A stretch of 64,000 nt of DNA from Flavobacteriaceae bacterium PS02293 (GTDB taxonomy: Bacteria > Bacteroidota > Bacteroidia > Flavobacteriales > Weeksellaceae), in NCBI GenBank assembly GCA_029960045.1, contig JASCOV010000002.1:620001-684000 (forward strand), given 5' to 3'. This document shows positions 27,360 through 36,430 of the stretch, in pieces. The notes below the pieces were generated by a model that saw only the letters and a program-made list of their open reading frames with translations, was not told the origin of the DNA and searched no databases. The position numbers and the translations under genes were made by a program. Each line of letters opens with the position of its first letter. Within the stretch, counting starts at the first letter, position 1.

Positions 27360-27621
27360 TTTTTCTTTATTAAATTTTTAATATCTGCTAACGTTTCGGG
27401 ATTTTTATAAACTTAATTTATTGCCCTAAGTTACAAGATTTCCACAATTTCCTTAATGCCTAAAGTCATATTACCATTAATTTCTATAATTAATCAAATA
27501 GCTTTGTCTTTCCTGAAATGATGATTTGACCATTAATTAACACAACACCCTTGCTCAAACATTTCCCTTTAATTATTTTTACACCAATGATCAACCCCAA
27601 ATTTTAGAAACAGCAAAAAAG

Positions 27622-28566
27622 ATGATGCGTAAGAAACTCGTATTGCTGTTGCTGTTGAGCGCAATCGTTGCCATAGCGCAGACCAGACCGGCAGAAGTCG
27701 GGGTGGTGTTGGACAACGATCTCTATGTTTCCACCGTCAACGATCAGTATTACACCAATGGTGTCGAGCTGTTCTACCGTCAGATCATTCCCCATAAAAA
27801 AGAAACCGTCAACAAAAGAATCCTCGAGGTCAGGCTGGGGCAGTACATCTATAATCCGCAGACCAACCGCGCCGAAAAACTATCGAAGAATGACCGCCCG
27901 TTTGCCGGCTATATTTTTGGAGAAGCGGGCATCAATACCTTTTATCAGGATCAGTCGGTTCTCAAGCTTGGTGCGCAACTCGGCTATGTGGGGCCCAATG
28001 CCTTTGGAGAAGAGTTTCAGAAGGGTTTTCACCGTCTTTTTGGGTATGAAAGAATTTATGGATGGCGGCATCAGATTAAGAATGCTTTGGCGGTTCAGGC
28101 CAATGTGTTTTATTCAAGGCCGTTGTTTCGGGTGCAGCAGCGTTTCGTAGATTTTCAGGTTCAGGCAGAAGGGAGTTTGGGAACAGTTTTCACGGGGCTT
28201 AGCGTTGGGCCGGTAGTGAGATTTAGCCTTACCAAGCTGATTCCCATTTACAACTCCAATCTCTATGATGGCGCACTGCAGACCGATAAAAATAAAACCA
28301 CCGACCACGAATTCTACTTTTACATCATCCCAAAACTAAATTACCAAGCCTACGATGCCACCATACAGGGCAGTTTGTTTAATGACAACAGTCCCGTCAC
28401 ATTTCCTTTGGAACCCATCCGTTTCAATGCAGAGGCAGGTCTCAAGTTCCGAAGAAACCATTGGAATCTCTCCTACGTCTTCATCTACCGAAGCAAAGAA
28501 CTGAAAAACAACGATGTCAAATCCTATTACTACGGCTCTATTGGGATTGGGTATTTGTTGTATTGA
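27622..28566 (+). CDS. lpxR: LpxR-like lipid A deacylase (outer membrane)
   Basis: 314 residues with signal peptide MMRKKLVLLLLLSAIVAIAQ. Family signatures are the NDQYYTNGVE segment (about 38-47; Asp/Asn/Thr near the active site and Ca site) and RPFAGYIFGE, in a barrel with strands to the C-terminal F/Y. LpxR removes the 3'-linked acyloxyacyl group of lipid A. The gene is noticeably richer in G+C than its neighbours over 27650-28300. Two adjacent ATGs (27622, 27625) are equally possible starts. Confidence 0.82.
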   Translation: MMRKKLVLLLLLSAIVAIAQTRPAEVGVVLDNDLYVSTVNDQYYTNGVELFYRQIIPHKKETVNKRILEVRLGQYIYNPQTNRAEKLSKNDRPFAGYIFGEAGINTFYQDQSVLKLGAQLGYVGPNAFGEEFQKGFHRLFGYERIYGWRHQIKNALAVQANVFYSRPLFRVQQRFVDFQVQAEGSLGTVFTGLSVGPVVRFSLTKLIPIYNSNLYDGALQTDKNKTTDHEFYFYIIPKLNYQAYDATIQGSLFNDNSPVTFPLEPIRFNAEAGLKFRRNHWNLSYVFIYRSKELKNNDVKSYYYGSIGIGYLLY

Positions 28567-28574
28567 TTTGTAAA

Positions 28575-28608
28575 ATATAAAACCGCTCTGGATGGAGCGG
28601 TTTTATAT
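28575..28608. terminator. Bidirectional intrinsic terminator
   Basis: Stem ATAAAACCGCTC / GAGCGGTTTTAT between lpxR and the convergent DUF4407 gene. Confidence 0.88.
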
Positions 28609-28639
28609 TTTAATCTCAATGAAATTTATATTTATTTTG

Positions 28640-29647
28640 TCAAGTATTATTATTTCCATTCATCTTTGCAAATATTTCCAACTTTCGCATTTGAAGAATC
28701 ATTTGATGTTTTACTGTTCTTTCGTAATCAGTTTCCTTTTCATTAATCTTGCTAAATAAAACAAGCATTTCTAAACCAAGTAAAAAGAAGAACCAAATAA
28801 GCCAAATAGTTAATGCTACACCTGAGCGTGTTATTAAACTATACATTACTTCTAATTCATCTAGAAAACCAACTTTAGAACTAATTTCTTTTTCAAGTTT
28901 AGGTCTTATATTAAGTAAAGCACTTTCTTTTTCTGTTTTTTCTTCCCTTAGTTTTTTTATTGTTTCATCAAGTTGAGGAATTAATGAGATTTTGGGATTT
29001 GGAACATTTGAACTATTAGTTATGCTTACTGGAGAGGATATCTCAGTAGTAACAGGTTTGTCTGTTATTATGTCAATCTTTGTCTTTTTTTCTGTTTTTA
29101 TACTTGTTTGAGTCGAATAAACTACTGTGGTTGGATTTTTTGCAACATCAGAAATTAGATTTGCTCTCTCGGATTCTTTTCCAAAAATAGCATTTTCTAA
29201 ATTTGCAACTTGGTTACGAAGTTCTTCTGTTTTAGGAGCTAATGCTTTTTTTACTCTAGCCTCTATAAATGTGATTTTTTCTAATTCGATATCCTCCTTA
29301 AAAATAATTTGATCAATAATAATAGCTCCGATTGTTGCCATCAGAACTGCGATAATTCCTCTTACAGCATAAAGACCATTATTAGTATTAATAGATAATA
29401 TTATTTGTCTTTCAATCTGAATTATTATAACAACAAAAACTAAAGCGCCTATTAAAGAGCCCCAAGTGCCACCGTGAACATACCTGTTTGTAAATGTATA
29501 ACCTATAAAAGACCAAAGAATACATACAATCAATAGTGCTGCTGTATATCTTTTTACAGCTTTTGCTGATACTTCACTGGAATTTCTAACTATCTCATAA
29601 TTATAGCCTATTAGAAAGCAACCGAATTTTATCCACCAATTTTTCAT
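28640..29647 (-). CDS. DUF4407 membrane protein
   Basis: 335 residues. Hydrophobic segments lie at about 33-52, 62-80 and 92-112, then a long charged coiled-coil region (about 125-285) and a last membrane span near 292-315. This arrangement matches DUF4407 proteins, whose role is not known. It is the last gene of a tightly packed leftward cassette with a coiled-coil protein and an HNH endonuclease (gaps of 9 and 10 bases), so the three probably act together. Confidence 0.78.
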   Translation of the reverse strand: MKNWWIKFGCFLIGYNYEIVRNSSEVSAKAVKRYTAALLIVCILWSFIGYTFTNRYVHGGTWGSLIGALVFVVIIIQIERQIILSINTNNGLYAVRGIIAVLMATIGAIIIDQIIFKEDIELEKITFIEARVKKALAPKTEELRNQVANLENAIFGKESERANLISDVAKNPTTVVYSTQTSIKTEKKTKIDIITDKPVTTEISSPVSITNSSNVPNPKISLIPQLDETIKKLREEKTEKESALLNIRPKLEKEISSKVGFLDELEVMYSLITRSGVALTIWLIWFFFLLGLEMLVLFSKINEKETDYERTVKHQMILQMRKLEIFAKMNGNNNT

Positions 29648-29656
29648 AGTTATAAT

Positions 29657-30232
29657 TTAGAATGTTCTTTTCATGATTGAGTGATGCGAGATTGCTGCTA
29701 AACCATTTCTAAAGCCACGAGTATAGCTAATGATTACGCCTTGCCCTATTCCAGTATTATTTTTTGCATCATTTTCTATTTCAATAATTTGTCTGATATG
29801 ATTTTCGGCTGTTTCCTTTTTTACGGTTAATTCTTCAACCGTATCAACCATTCCACTTCTGCTTCTACTTCCGATATGGAAATCTATTTCCCTAATAAAA
29901 TCTTCATAAAATATTTTTAGCTTTCTTATAGTTCTTTCAAGATCATTTTTTAAAGCTTCAATATTTTGTTCAAGATGAGTATTATCTGGATTTATTAATG
30001 CATCATCATAACCTTTTCCTTCATGGTTTTTTTCTAAAAATTCGAGTAATAAATTAATGCCATTTTCAGTACTAGATTTGGTATTTGTTTCATCATTAGA
30101 ATTATTCTGAGGTTTATCTTTTTCGAGAAAAACGTTTTCTGGTATTTCAGGTAAATTTTTTTGATTTGTTGAATTTAAATTATCAACTCCATTTGAACTT
30201 TCCTTGCGGTTAAAAAAACTAAATAGTCCCAT
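29657..30232 (-). CDS. Coiled-coil protein of unknown function
   Basis: 191 residues from the ATG at 30232 (MGLFSFFNRKE). Low-complexity polar segment to about residue 60, then helical regions (about 70-165) that end near GQGVIISYTRGFRNGL. The short FSFFNRK start is seen in small membrane-associated or phage-associated proteins but is not diagnostic. The frame remains open upstream to 30301, but that part overlaps the HNH gene. Middle gene of the cassette. Confidence 0.6.
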   Translation of the reverse strand: MGLFSFFNRKESSNGVDNLNSTNQKNLPEIPENVFLEKDKPQNNSNDETNTKSSTENGINLLLEFLEKNHEGKGYDDALINPDNTHLEQNIEALKNDLERTIRKLKIFYEDFIREIDFHIGSRSRSGMVDTVEELTVKKETAENHIRQIIEIENDAKNNTGIGQGVIISYTRGFRNGLAAISHHSIMKRTF

Positions 30233-30242
30233 TTTTCTTTTT

Positions 30243-30635
30243 TTAAATGTTAATTGTAGGTACCTTAAATTTGCTGTGTCCTCTTTTATGACATGATTCA
30301 CATAAGGTAATTAATAGGTTGTCTGAATACTCCCAAGGAAGTTTAAATTTATTTTCACGAACAATAAAATGATACTGTCTATGATGCACCTGCAAAGAAT
30401 TACTTTCAGAGCAAATGACGCAACTATTAAGGTCTCTTTTAAGGATCTCCTCTCGTTTGATTTTCCATTCTTGTCTGAATAGTAGAGCCCCATAAGTGCC
30501 ATGAGCTGGAATTTCTGCTTCTGTGTATTCTAAATTACTCTTTTTTAGTTCTGTGTCTGATTTTACAAAGCGACGATAAATAATATTGCTTTTAAATTGT
30601 AAATGCCTGTAACGACTTTTGGTTGGATCATTCAT
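30243..30635 (-). CDS. HNH endonuclease
   Basis: 130 residues. The HNH core is clear: CVIC zinc-knuckle pair, LQVHHRQYH, then DNLLITLCESCHKRGH with a second C-x-x-C-H pair. Such nucleases cut DNA in phage, restriction or toxin contexts. It is the first gene of the three-gene cassette, preceded by a minus-strand -7-like box (CAAATCTA, 30725-30732). Confidence 0.88.
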   Translation of the reverse strand: MNDPTKSRYRHLQFKSNIIYRRFVKSDTELKKSNLEYTEAEIPAHGTYGALLFRQEWKIKREEILKRDLNSCVICSESNSLQVHHRQYHFIVRENKFKLPWEYSDNLLITLCESCHKRGHSKFKVPTINI

Positions 30636-30752
30636 TATTAGTTTATTTAAAATTGAAACTTGAAACTTTTCATGTTCTATTACTGAAAATGTTGTTACAA
30701 GTAGTTGTAGTTTATTAAATGTGTCAAATCTAAAGTATTGTTTTCCAAGATT

Positions 30753-30770
30753 AATACGGTTTTCCGTATT
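30753..30770. repeat. Perfect hairpin AATACGG-TTTT-CCGTATT
   Basis: Seven-base-pair stem with a T4 loop in the gap upstream of the HNH cassette. No T run follows, so it is not an obvious terminator. Confidence 0.6.
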
Positions 30771-30817
30771 CCATTTAATTACCTTTATTCAAATTAGCAG
30801 ATTTACAATCCGTAACA

Positions 30818-31207
30818 TTAATTCTCTTTATTACAAAAAGCATTTAAAAATCCTTCACCAACTGTATCGGGAATTACGTATGTGGTCTTTAAGGAAGATT
30901 CCTCGTTTTCTACACTTTGCAATATTCCGCCCGTTTTTGAATAAACATGAATTTGTAATTGTGCAATCTTCTTATTTTCACAATCAAATTTCCATAATGT
31001 TTTTGTATATCCGTCAGTTACTTGGACATTCACTATGTTTTTTAGATAATACTCTGTTTTCTCAGAAATTACTTTTATCCAACCTGTATTCTTAGTATTT
31101 GGCTTGAAAAAAAAGCTTTCATTATTATTTTCAAAAAGAAACTTCCAATCCTGAGCATAGCTGAGTGAGAATGTAAGAAGCAATAGAAGCAAAAGAATTT
31201 TCTTCAT
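30818..31207 (-). CDS. Small secreted protein, possibly surface-adhesin-E-like
   Basis: 129 residues with signal peptide MKKILLLLLLLTFSLSYAQ. Beta-rich domain with conserved aromatic and Cys residues (LWKFDCENKKI ... FLNAFCNKEN), two cysteines that could form a disulfide. The pattern recalls the 'surface-adhesin protein E' fold; weak assignment. Confidence 0.55.
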   Translation of the reverse strand: MKKILLLLLLLTFSLSYAQDWKFLFENNNESFFFKPNTKNTGWIKVISEKTEYYLKNIVNVQVTDGYTKTLWKFDCENKKIAQLQIHVYSKTGGILQSVENEESSLKTTYVIPDTVGEGFLNAFCNKEN

Positions 31208-31282
31208 CTGGAGGTAATGGTATTAGTTTTTTAGTTTGATCCAAAAATACAAAATAGTCTGATATTCAGTAAATTAATTTAT

Positions 31283-31346
31283 CAACTTAACATAATATAA
31301 ATCTATGTTGAAAAATATCACTTAAAAACCAACTTAACATAATATA
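31283..31346. repeat. Two 17-base direct repeats upstream of the interrupted gene
   Basis: CAACTTAACATAATATA occurs identically at 31283-31299 and 31330-31346, offset 47 bases, in the A+T-rich region before 31441. Candidate operator or recombination site. Confidence 0.7.
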
Positions 31347-31440
31347 TTTTACAAAAATAATACATTAAAAATACTTTTTGTATTAATAAAATATTTAATT
31401 TAGAAATTCAATTAATTAATAACATTTAAAAAACAAACAA

Positions 31441-32004
31441 ATGGCAGAAAGCAAAAACAACATCATCACACACGGCCTTAGCGGTAAAGTAGGAGACCTT
31501 ATCGTATTCAGCCAAAGAAACGGCAAAACCATAGTGTCCAAAGCACCAAAAGACAAAACAGCAGAAGACTCCCAAAAACAGAAAGACCAATAGCTCAAAT
31601 TTCAGAGAGCCGTCCTCTACGCCAAAGTTGTTCTAAATGATCCGGACAAAAAAGAATTATACGAAGCAGAGTCAGATCAGGCAAACGGTGTCAGTACCTA
31701 TAATGTTGCAGTAGCAGACCTGCTCAACGCACCCAAAATAGAAAAGATAGACCTTTCCGGCTACACGGGTCAAAAAGGAGATGTTATCAAAATTACAGCA
31801 ACAGATGACTTTCAGGTCGTAGCAGTCACAGTCCGCATAGAGAATGAAGATGGCAGCATCGTAGAAGAAGGTTCTGCTTTAGACAGTGGCTTTGAGTGGC
31901 TTTACACAGCTACAAAAGTTAACACAGATTTGTCCGGAGATAAGATTACAGTACAGGCAACAGACCACCCTGCCAATCTGACAGAAAAGTCCCAAATCCT
32001 ATAG
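31441..32004 (+). pseudogene. Gene interrupted by one in-frame amber codon (unknown function, Ig-like C-terminus)
   Basis: The frame from ATG at 31441 to TAG at 32002 is 187 codons, open except for a TAG at 31591-31593 (codon 51). It reads MAESKNNIITHGLSGKVGD... to KDQ, then stop, then LKFQRAVLYAKVVLN.... Protein-like sequence continues without frameshift to an Ig-like region (KGDVIKITATDDFQVVAVTV). A single base change (CAG or similar to TAG) would explain it. The codons favour A-ending triplets more than the neighbours. The N-terminal half resembles small flavobacterial proteins of unknown role. It could instead be a real readthrough gene. Confidence 0.72.
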
Positions 32005-32023
32005 ATCCCAAAAACAAACTTTG

Positions 32024-32056
32024 GACGAAGGATCGACGAAGGAACGACGAAGCGAT
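32024..32056 (+). repeat. Three 11-base tandem repeats (GACGAAGGATC type)
   Basis: Units GACGAAGGATC, GACGAAGGAAC and GACGAAGCGAT lie just after the stop of the interrupted gene. Confidence 0.7.
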
Positions 32057-32085
32057 ACCCTCCATAAAATAACTGTCAAAATGAC

Positions 32086-32112
32086 AAAAGCCACCCAATC
32101 CGGATGGCTTTT
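32086..32112. terminator. Intrinsic terminator
   Basis: Stem AAAAGCCA / TGGCTTTT with an 11-base loop, between the interrupted gene and the acs end; usable from both sides. Confidence 0.75.
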
Positions 32113-32141
32113 CCTTTATAATTTAAGGTCTAAAGTATCAG

Positions 32142-32190
32142 TCTAATTTCTAATTTCTAAAATCTAACCTCTAACTTCTCACATCTAAAC
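32142..32190. repeat. Seven-unit heptamer array (TCTAANN)
   Basis: Units TCTAATT, TCTAATT, TCTAAAA, TCTAACC, TCTAACT, TCTCACA, TCTAAAC run head to tail and overlap the acs stop codon. A shorter array (TCTAAAA twice) lies at 54089-54102 upstream of carA. Confidence 0.8.
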
Positions 32191-34092
32191 CCTCTCATTC
32201 TTAATCTCATCCACAATCTCCGGATTCAGCAAAGTCGAGATATCCCCAAAGCTGTTGAAGTCGCCCTCGGCAATCTTTCTAAGGATTCTACGCATAATCT
32301 TCCCGGATCTCGTCTTCGGCAATCCGGACACAAATTGGATCTTATCCAGCTTCGCAATCGGCCCAATCTGCTCAGAGATCAACTGGTTGATTTCTTTTGC
32401 AAGATTCTCTCGATTTCTTTCTTCACCGGCTTCTTTCAGGATTACGAAACCATAGAGTGCATTCCCTTTGATATCGTGCGGATAACCCACAATTGCAGAT
32501 TCCGCCACCGCAGGATGCTCATTGATGCTGTCCTCAATTGGCGCTGTCCCCAGATTATGCCCGGAAACGATGATCACATCATCCACACGTCCTGTGATTC
32601 TGTAGTAGCCAACCTCGTCCCTCAAAGCCCCATCACCCGTGAAATATTTCCCAGGGAAAGCCGAGAAGTAAGTTTCCTTATACCGTTGATGATCACCCCA
32701 AATCGTTCTGGCAATCCCTGGCCAAGGAAAACGGATGCAAAGATTTCCGTCCACCTGGTTTCCGGTGATTTCATTGCGCTTCTCATCCATCAACACCGGC
32801 TGAATTCCCGGCAGCGGAAGGGTAGCATAAGTTGGTTTGGTAGGGGTCACGAATGGAATAGGCGAGATCATAATTCCGCCCGTTTCAGTCTGCCACCAGG
32901 TATCCACAATCGGGCATTTCTTCTTCCCGACATTATCGTTGTACCAATGCCAGGCCTCATCATTGATAGGTTCTCCAACGGATCCGATCACTTTCAGAGA
33001 ATCTAAATTATGTTTCAAAACCCAATCCACACTTTCTTTCGCCAAAGAACGAATCGCTGTTGGAGCTGTGTAAAACTGAGTCACTTTATGCTTATCGATC
33101 ACTTCCCAGAATCTTCCTGCATCAGGAAAAGTCGGCACCCCTTCGAAGATCACGGTTGTTGCACCATTCAGAAGCGGACCGTAAAGGATGTAAGAATGCC
33201 CCGTGATCCAGCCAATATCTGCGGTACACCAATAGACATCATTCTCTTTATAATTAAACACATTCTTGAACGTATAAGCCGTGTAGACCATATAGCCGGC
33301 ACAAGTGTGCAGCATTCCTTTCGGTTTTCCAGTCGATCCCGAAGTATAAAGAATGAACAACGGATCTTCCGCATCCATAATCACCGTCACGAAATCTGCT
33401 GAGGCTTTGTCAAAGTAGTCATCCATCCAATGGTCTCTACCTTCCTTCATATTGACATCGTTATGAGTTCTTTTGACAACCAAAACGTTTTCTACTGTTG
33501 GTGTTTTCTCTAATGCTTCATCCACTAGACTTTTCAGATCCAGAACTTTGTTTCCTCTGTAGCTTCCATCGGAGGTTATAACCATCTTCGCCCCACAGTC
33601 ATTCACCCTTGAAGCCACCGCAGAAGAAGAGAATCCTGCAAAGATCACAGAATGAACTGCTCCAAGTTTAGCACAAGCCAGCATTGTCACCGCCAGTTCC
33701 GGAATCATTGGAAGATAAATGCAAACTCTGTCGCCTTTCTCAATACCCAGTTCACGAAGAATATTCGCTACTTTATTGACTCTGATGTATAATTCGTTGT
33801 AAGAAATATGCTGAGCTTCTTCTTTTGGATCGTTCGGTTCCCAGATGATCGCCGTCTTATCGCCACGCACGGAAAGATGTCTGTCTAAACAGTTCTTAGT
33901 GATATTAAGTTTTGCATTTTTGAACCATTTGATGTTCGCTTCCTGCATATCGTAATCCACCACTTTGGACCAGCGCTGATACCAGACGAAGTTTTCATCC
34001 GCAATTTTATCCCAAAATTTCTTCGGATTTTTGATTGATTTTTTGTACTCTTTGAAATAATCCTGTAAATTCTGAATGTGATAATTTCTCAT
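32185..34092 (-). CDS. acs: Acetate--CoA ligase
   Basis: 635 residues. Activates acetate to acetyl-CoA through acetyl-AMP. Family marks: YTSGSTGKPKG (AMP-binding), DTWWQTETGG, GRVDDVIIVSGHNLGTAP, and the regulatory lysine in TRSGKIMRRILR. Length matches Acs. It starts 39 bases after the propionyl-CoA synthetase, so both may share a transcript starting further upstream in the fatty-acid locus. Confidence 0.97.
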   Translation of the reverse strand: MRNYHIQNLQDYFKEYKKSIKNPKKFWDKIADENFVWYQRWSKVVDYDMQEANIKWFKNAKLNITKNCLDRHLSVRGDKTAIIWEPNDPKEEAQHISYNELYIRVNKVANILRELGIEKGDRVCIYLPMIPELAVTMLACAKLGAVHSVIFAGFSSSAVASRVNDCGAKMVITSDGSYRGNKVLDLKSLVDEALEKTPTVENVLVVKRTHNDVNMKEGRDHWMDDYFDKASADFVTVIMDAEDPLFILYTSGSTGKPKGMLHTCAGYMVYTAYTFKNVFNYKENDVYWCTADIGWITGHSYILYGPLLNGATTVIFEGVPTFPDAGRFWEVIDKHKVTQFYTAPTAIRSLAKESVDWVLKHNLDSLKVIGSVGEPINDEAWHWYNDNVGKKKCPIVDTWWQTETGGIMISPIPFVTPTKPTYATLPLPGIQPVLMDEKRNEITGNQVDGNLCIRFPWPGIARTIWGDHQRYKETYFSAFPGKYFTGDGALRDEVGYYRITGRVDDVIIVSGHNLGTAPIEDSINEHPAVAESAIVGYPHDIKGNALYGFVILKEAGEERNRENLAKEINQLISEQIGPIAKLDKIQFVSGLPKTRSGKIMRRILRKIAEGDFNSFGDISTLLNPEIVDEIKNERV

Positions 34093-34131
34093 ATTATTAA
34101 TATTTTTAATGTAAATTTTACTCTTTATAGA

Positions 34132-36030
34132 TTAAGCTAGATGTATTTTTCTGTAATCGACTATTTTGTCTTGGATTTCGGAAATGATTAATTCATCATC
34201 TATGGTTGATGGGATTTGGAAATCTTTTCCGTCCAACATTGTTCGGATAAGTTTTCTTAAGATTTTTCCTGAACGTGTTTTTGGTAATCGTTTGACGACC
34301 ATTACGTTTTTTAGACAGGCAACTGCCCCGATTTTCCCGCGCACATTTTGTACGATTTGTTTTTCCAGTTCTGATTCAGAGATGTCTGTTCCACTTTTCA
34401 GAACGACACAGGCAAACGGGATTTGACCTTTGAGATTATCTTCTATCCCGACAACGGCACATTCGGCAACATTTGAGTCGGATGAAACTACTTCTTCCAT
34501 TTCGGAAGTAGATAATCTGTGTCCTGCAACATTGATGACATCATCCACGCGACCCGTGATGAAAACATAACCATCTTCATCTACGATTGCGCCATCTCCG
34601 GAAAAATAATAACCTTCGAATTGGGAAAGATAACTACTCTTGAATCTCGGAAAGTCGTTCCAAATATCCAACATTGCACCTGGAGCAAGGGGTAATTTGA
34701 TAACAAGATAACCTTCGTGATGAGGTGCAAGCTCGTAACCATTCTCATCAAAAACTTTGATGTCGTAACCTGGGATTGGTTTTCCTGCCGATGCTCTTTT
34801 TATTTTGTAATCGTTGTTTCCTGTCAATAAGCCTAACATTGGAGAACCGGATTCTGTTTGCCACCAATGGTCTATTGCCGGAACACCTACGTGTTCTGCA
34901 AACCAATCCAAAGTAGCAACATCGCAACGTTCTCCGGCTAAGAATTGTTTTTTGAAATTGGACAAGTCATATTTCTTGACCAATTCGCCATTTGGGTCTT
35001 CTTTTTTGATGGCTCTTATAGCTGTAGGAGCGGTGAACATTGCCGAAACTTTATATTCTGAAATGATTCTCCAATATGTTCCCGCATCGGGAGTCATTAC
35101 AGGTTTTCCTTCAAAAATAATGGTTGTATTTCTGTTGATTAATGTTCCATAAACCGAATAGCTGTGCCCAACAGCCCAACCGAAATCCGATGCTGCCCAA
35201 AAAGTGTCTCCTTCATCAATCCCGTAATGGTGTTTCATAGAAAATTTGAGAGCTGTTGCATAACCGCCGGTATCTCTCACGATTCCTTTTGGTTTTCCAG
35301 TCGTTCCGGAAGTGTAGAGAAGATATAATGGATGTGTAGATTCAACAGAGATATAATTTGCTGGTTCGGATTGGCTGACGATTTCTTCATAATCTATAAT
35401 ACCGTCAAACATCTCGTGTTGGTTATCAATCAATTTTCTGTTGTAAACAATAATATTTTCAACCTTGTCTTGAGCTAACTCGATGGCTTTTTCAACCAAA
35501 GGCAGGTAAGGGATTCTTTTGGTAATTTCTACACCTGCGGTTGCAGTTATCATTACTTTTGGTTTGCAATCGTCTATTCTTACGACCAATTCGTGCGGTG
35601 CAAATCCTCCAAAAACTACATTGTGAATCACACCGATTCTCGCACAAGCCAACATCGAAAATAAAGTTTGAGGAATCATCGGCATATAAATCACTGCTGT
35701 GTCGCCTTTCTCTAATCCTAAAAATTTAAGGGCACCTGCCAGTTTAGAGACTTCATTTTTTAATTGATTAAAAGTATAAGTCTGCTTCTGATTGGTAACA
35801 GGAGAATCGTATATCACAGCAATTTGTTCCCCAAATCCATCTTCGATATGCTTATCGATGCAGAGATAACTCATATTGAGTTCTCCATCTGCAAACCATT
35901 GATTGTAATTGTTTTCATTCAAAGAAGTGATTTTTGATGGGAATTTGAACCAACTGATTTCTCTCGCTTGGTTTTCCCAAAAAGCTTCTTTGTTTTGAAT
36001 ACTATCGTTGAATAATTTATCAGAATTCAT
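34132..36030 (-). CDS. prpE: Propionyl-CoA synthetase / AMP-forming acyl-CoA synthetase
   Basis: 632 residues. Motifs YTSGTTGKPKGIVRDTGG, DHWWQTESGSP and GRVDDVINVAGHRLS are those of PrpE-type enzymes, which activate propionate. The R-D-T-G-G after the AMP-binding motif and the missing acetyl-CoA-synthetase spacing distinguish it from acs. Substrate may include other short-chain acids. The response regulator ends 30 bases before its start on the same strand. Confidence 0.9.
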   Translation of the reverse strand: MNSDKLFNDSIQNKEAFWENQAREISWFKFPSKITSLNENNYNQWFADGELNMSYLCIDKHIEDGFGEQIAVIYDSPVTNQKQTYTFNQLKNEVSKLAGALKFLGLEKGDTAVIYMPMIPQTLFSMLACARIGVIHNVVFGGFAPHELVVRIDDCKPKVMITATAGVEITKRIPYLPLVEKAIELAQDKVENIIVYNRKLIDNQHEMFDGIIDYEEIVSQSEPANYISVESTHPLYLLYTSGTTGKPKGIVRDTGGYATALKFSMKHHYGIDEGDTFWAASDFGWAVGHSYSVYGTLINRNTTIIFEGKPVMTPDAGTYWRIISEYKVSAMFTAPTAIRAIKKEDPNGELVKKYDLSNFKKQFLAGERCDVATLDWFAEHVGVPAIDHWWQTESGSPMLGLLTGNNDYKIKRASAGKPIPGYDIKVFDENGYELAPHHEGYLVIKLPLAPGAMLDIWNDFPRFKSSYLSQFEGYYFSGDGAIVDEDGYVFITGRVDDVINVAGHRLSTSEMEEVVSSDSNVAECAVVGIEDNLKGQIPFACVVLKSGTDISESELEKQIVQNVRGKIGAVACLKNVMVVKRLPKTRSGKILRKLIRTMLDGKDFQIPSTIDDELIISEIQDKIVDYRKIHLA

Positions 36031-36060
36031 ATCTTTTTCTTGTGTGTTTTTATATGAATT

Positions 36061-36423
36061 TTACCCTAACATTTCCTCAATCTGCTGAATCAATTTCTTG
36101 ATAGAATAAGGCTTTGTGACGTAAGCATCTGCACCTAATTCCAAACCTTTTTCGATATCTTTCGGATTGGTTTTCGCACTTAGGAAAATTACTTTGGTTT
36201 GGTTGAGGTTTTCCATTGTTTTTATTTCGTTCAGTGTGCTGTAACCATCGAGATTCGGCATCATAATGTCGAGTAGAATAACATCCGGAGTTACGGTTTT
36301 CAATAGTTCCAAAACTTCAGTTCCGTCTCTTGCGATGAAGACTTCGTAACCAATCTTCCTGAAACTGTATTCCAAGGACATCAGGATTTTGTGCTCGTCG
36401 TCTGCTATTAGTATCTTTTTCAT
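36061..36423 (-). CDS. Receiver-only response regulator
   Basis: 120 residues: a complete receiver domain with D8/D9 in IADDE, phospho-acceptor D52 in ILLDIMMP, T/S and K (KTNPKDIEKG region, Lys in YVTKPYS). There is no output domain. It sits between the symporter-kinase (7-base gap) and the propionyl-CoA synthetase. In the related CrbR regulators a LuxR-type output follows the receiver; here it is absent, so the output must act through a partner. Confidence 0.9.
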   Translation of the reverse strand: MKKILIADDEHKILMSLEYSFRKIGYEVFIARDGTEVLELLKTVTPDVILLDIMMPNLDGYSTLNEIKTMENLNQTKVIFLSAKTNPKDIEKGLELGADAYVTKPYSIKKLIQQIEEMLG

Positions 36424-36430
36424 TTTGTTT

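Noticed and set aside
30721..31095. Rightward open frame antisense to the small secreted protein at 30818
   Set aside because: It lies opposite a gene with a clear signal peptide, is K/R/F-rich and has no family signature.
31416..31598. Leftward open frame over the interrupted gene
   Set aside because: Antisense shadow of the amber-containing gene; the forward frame has the protein-like composition.
32185..34092. acs as horizontally acquired because of higher G+C
   Set aside because: Highly expressed, conserved enzyme; composition difference is explained by codon bias as well as by transfer.
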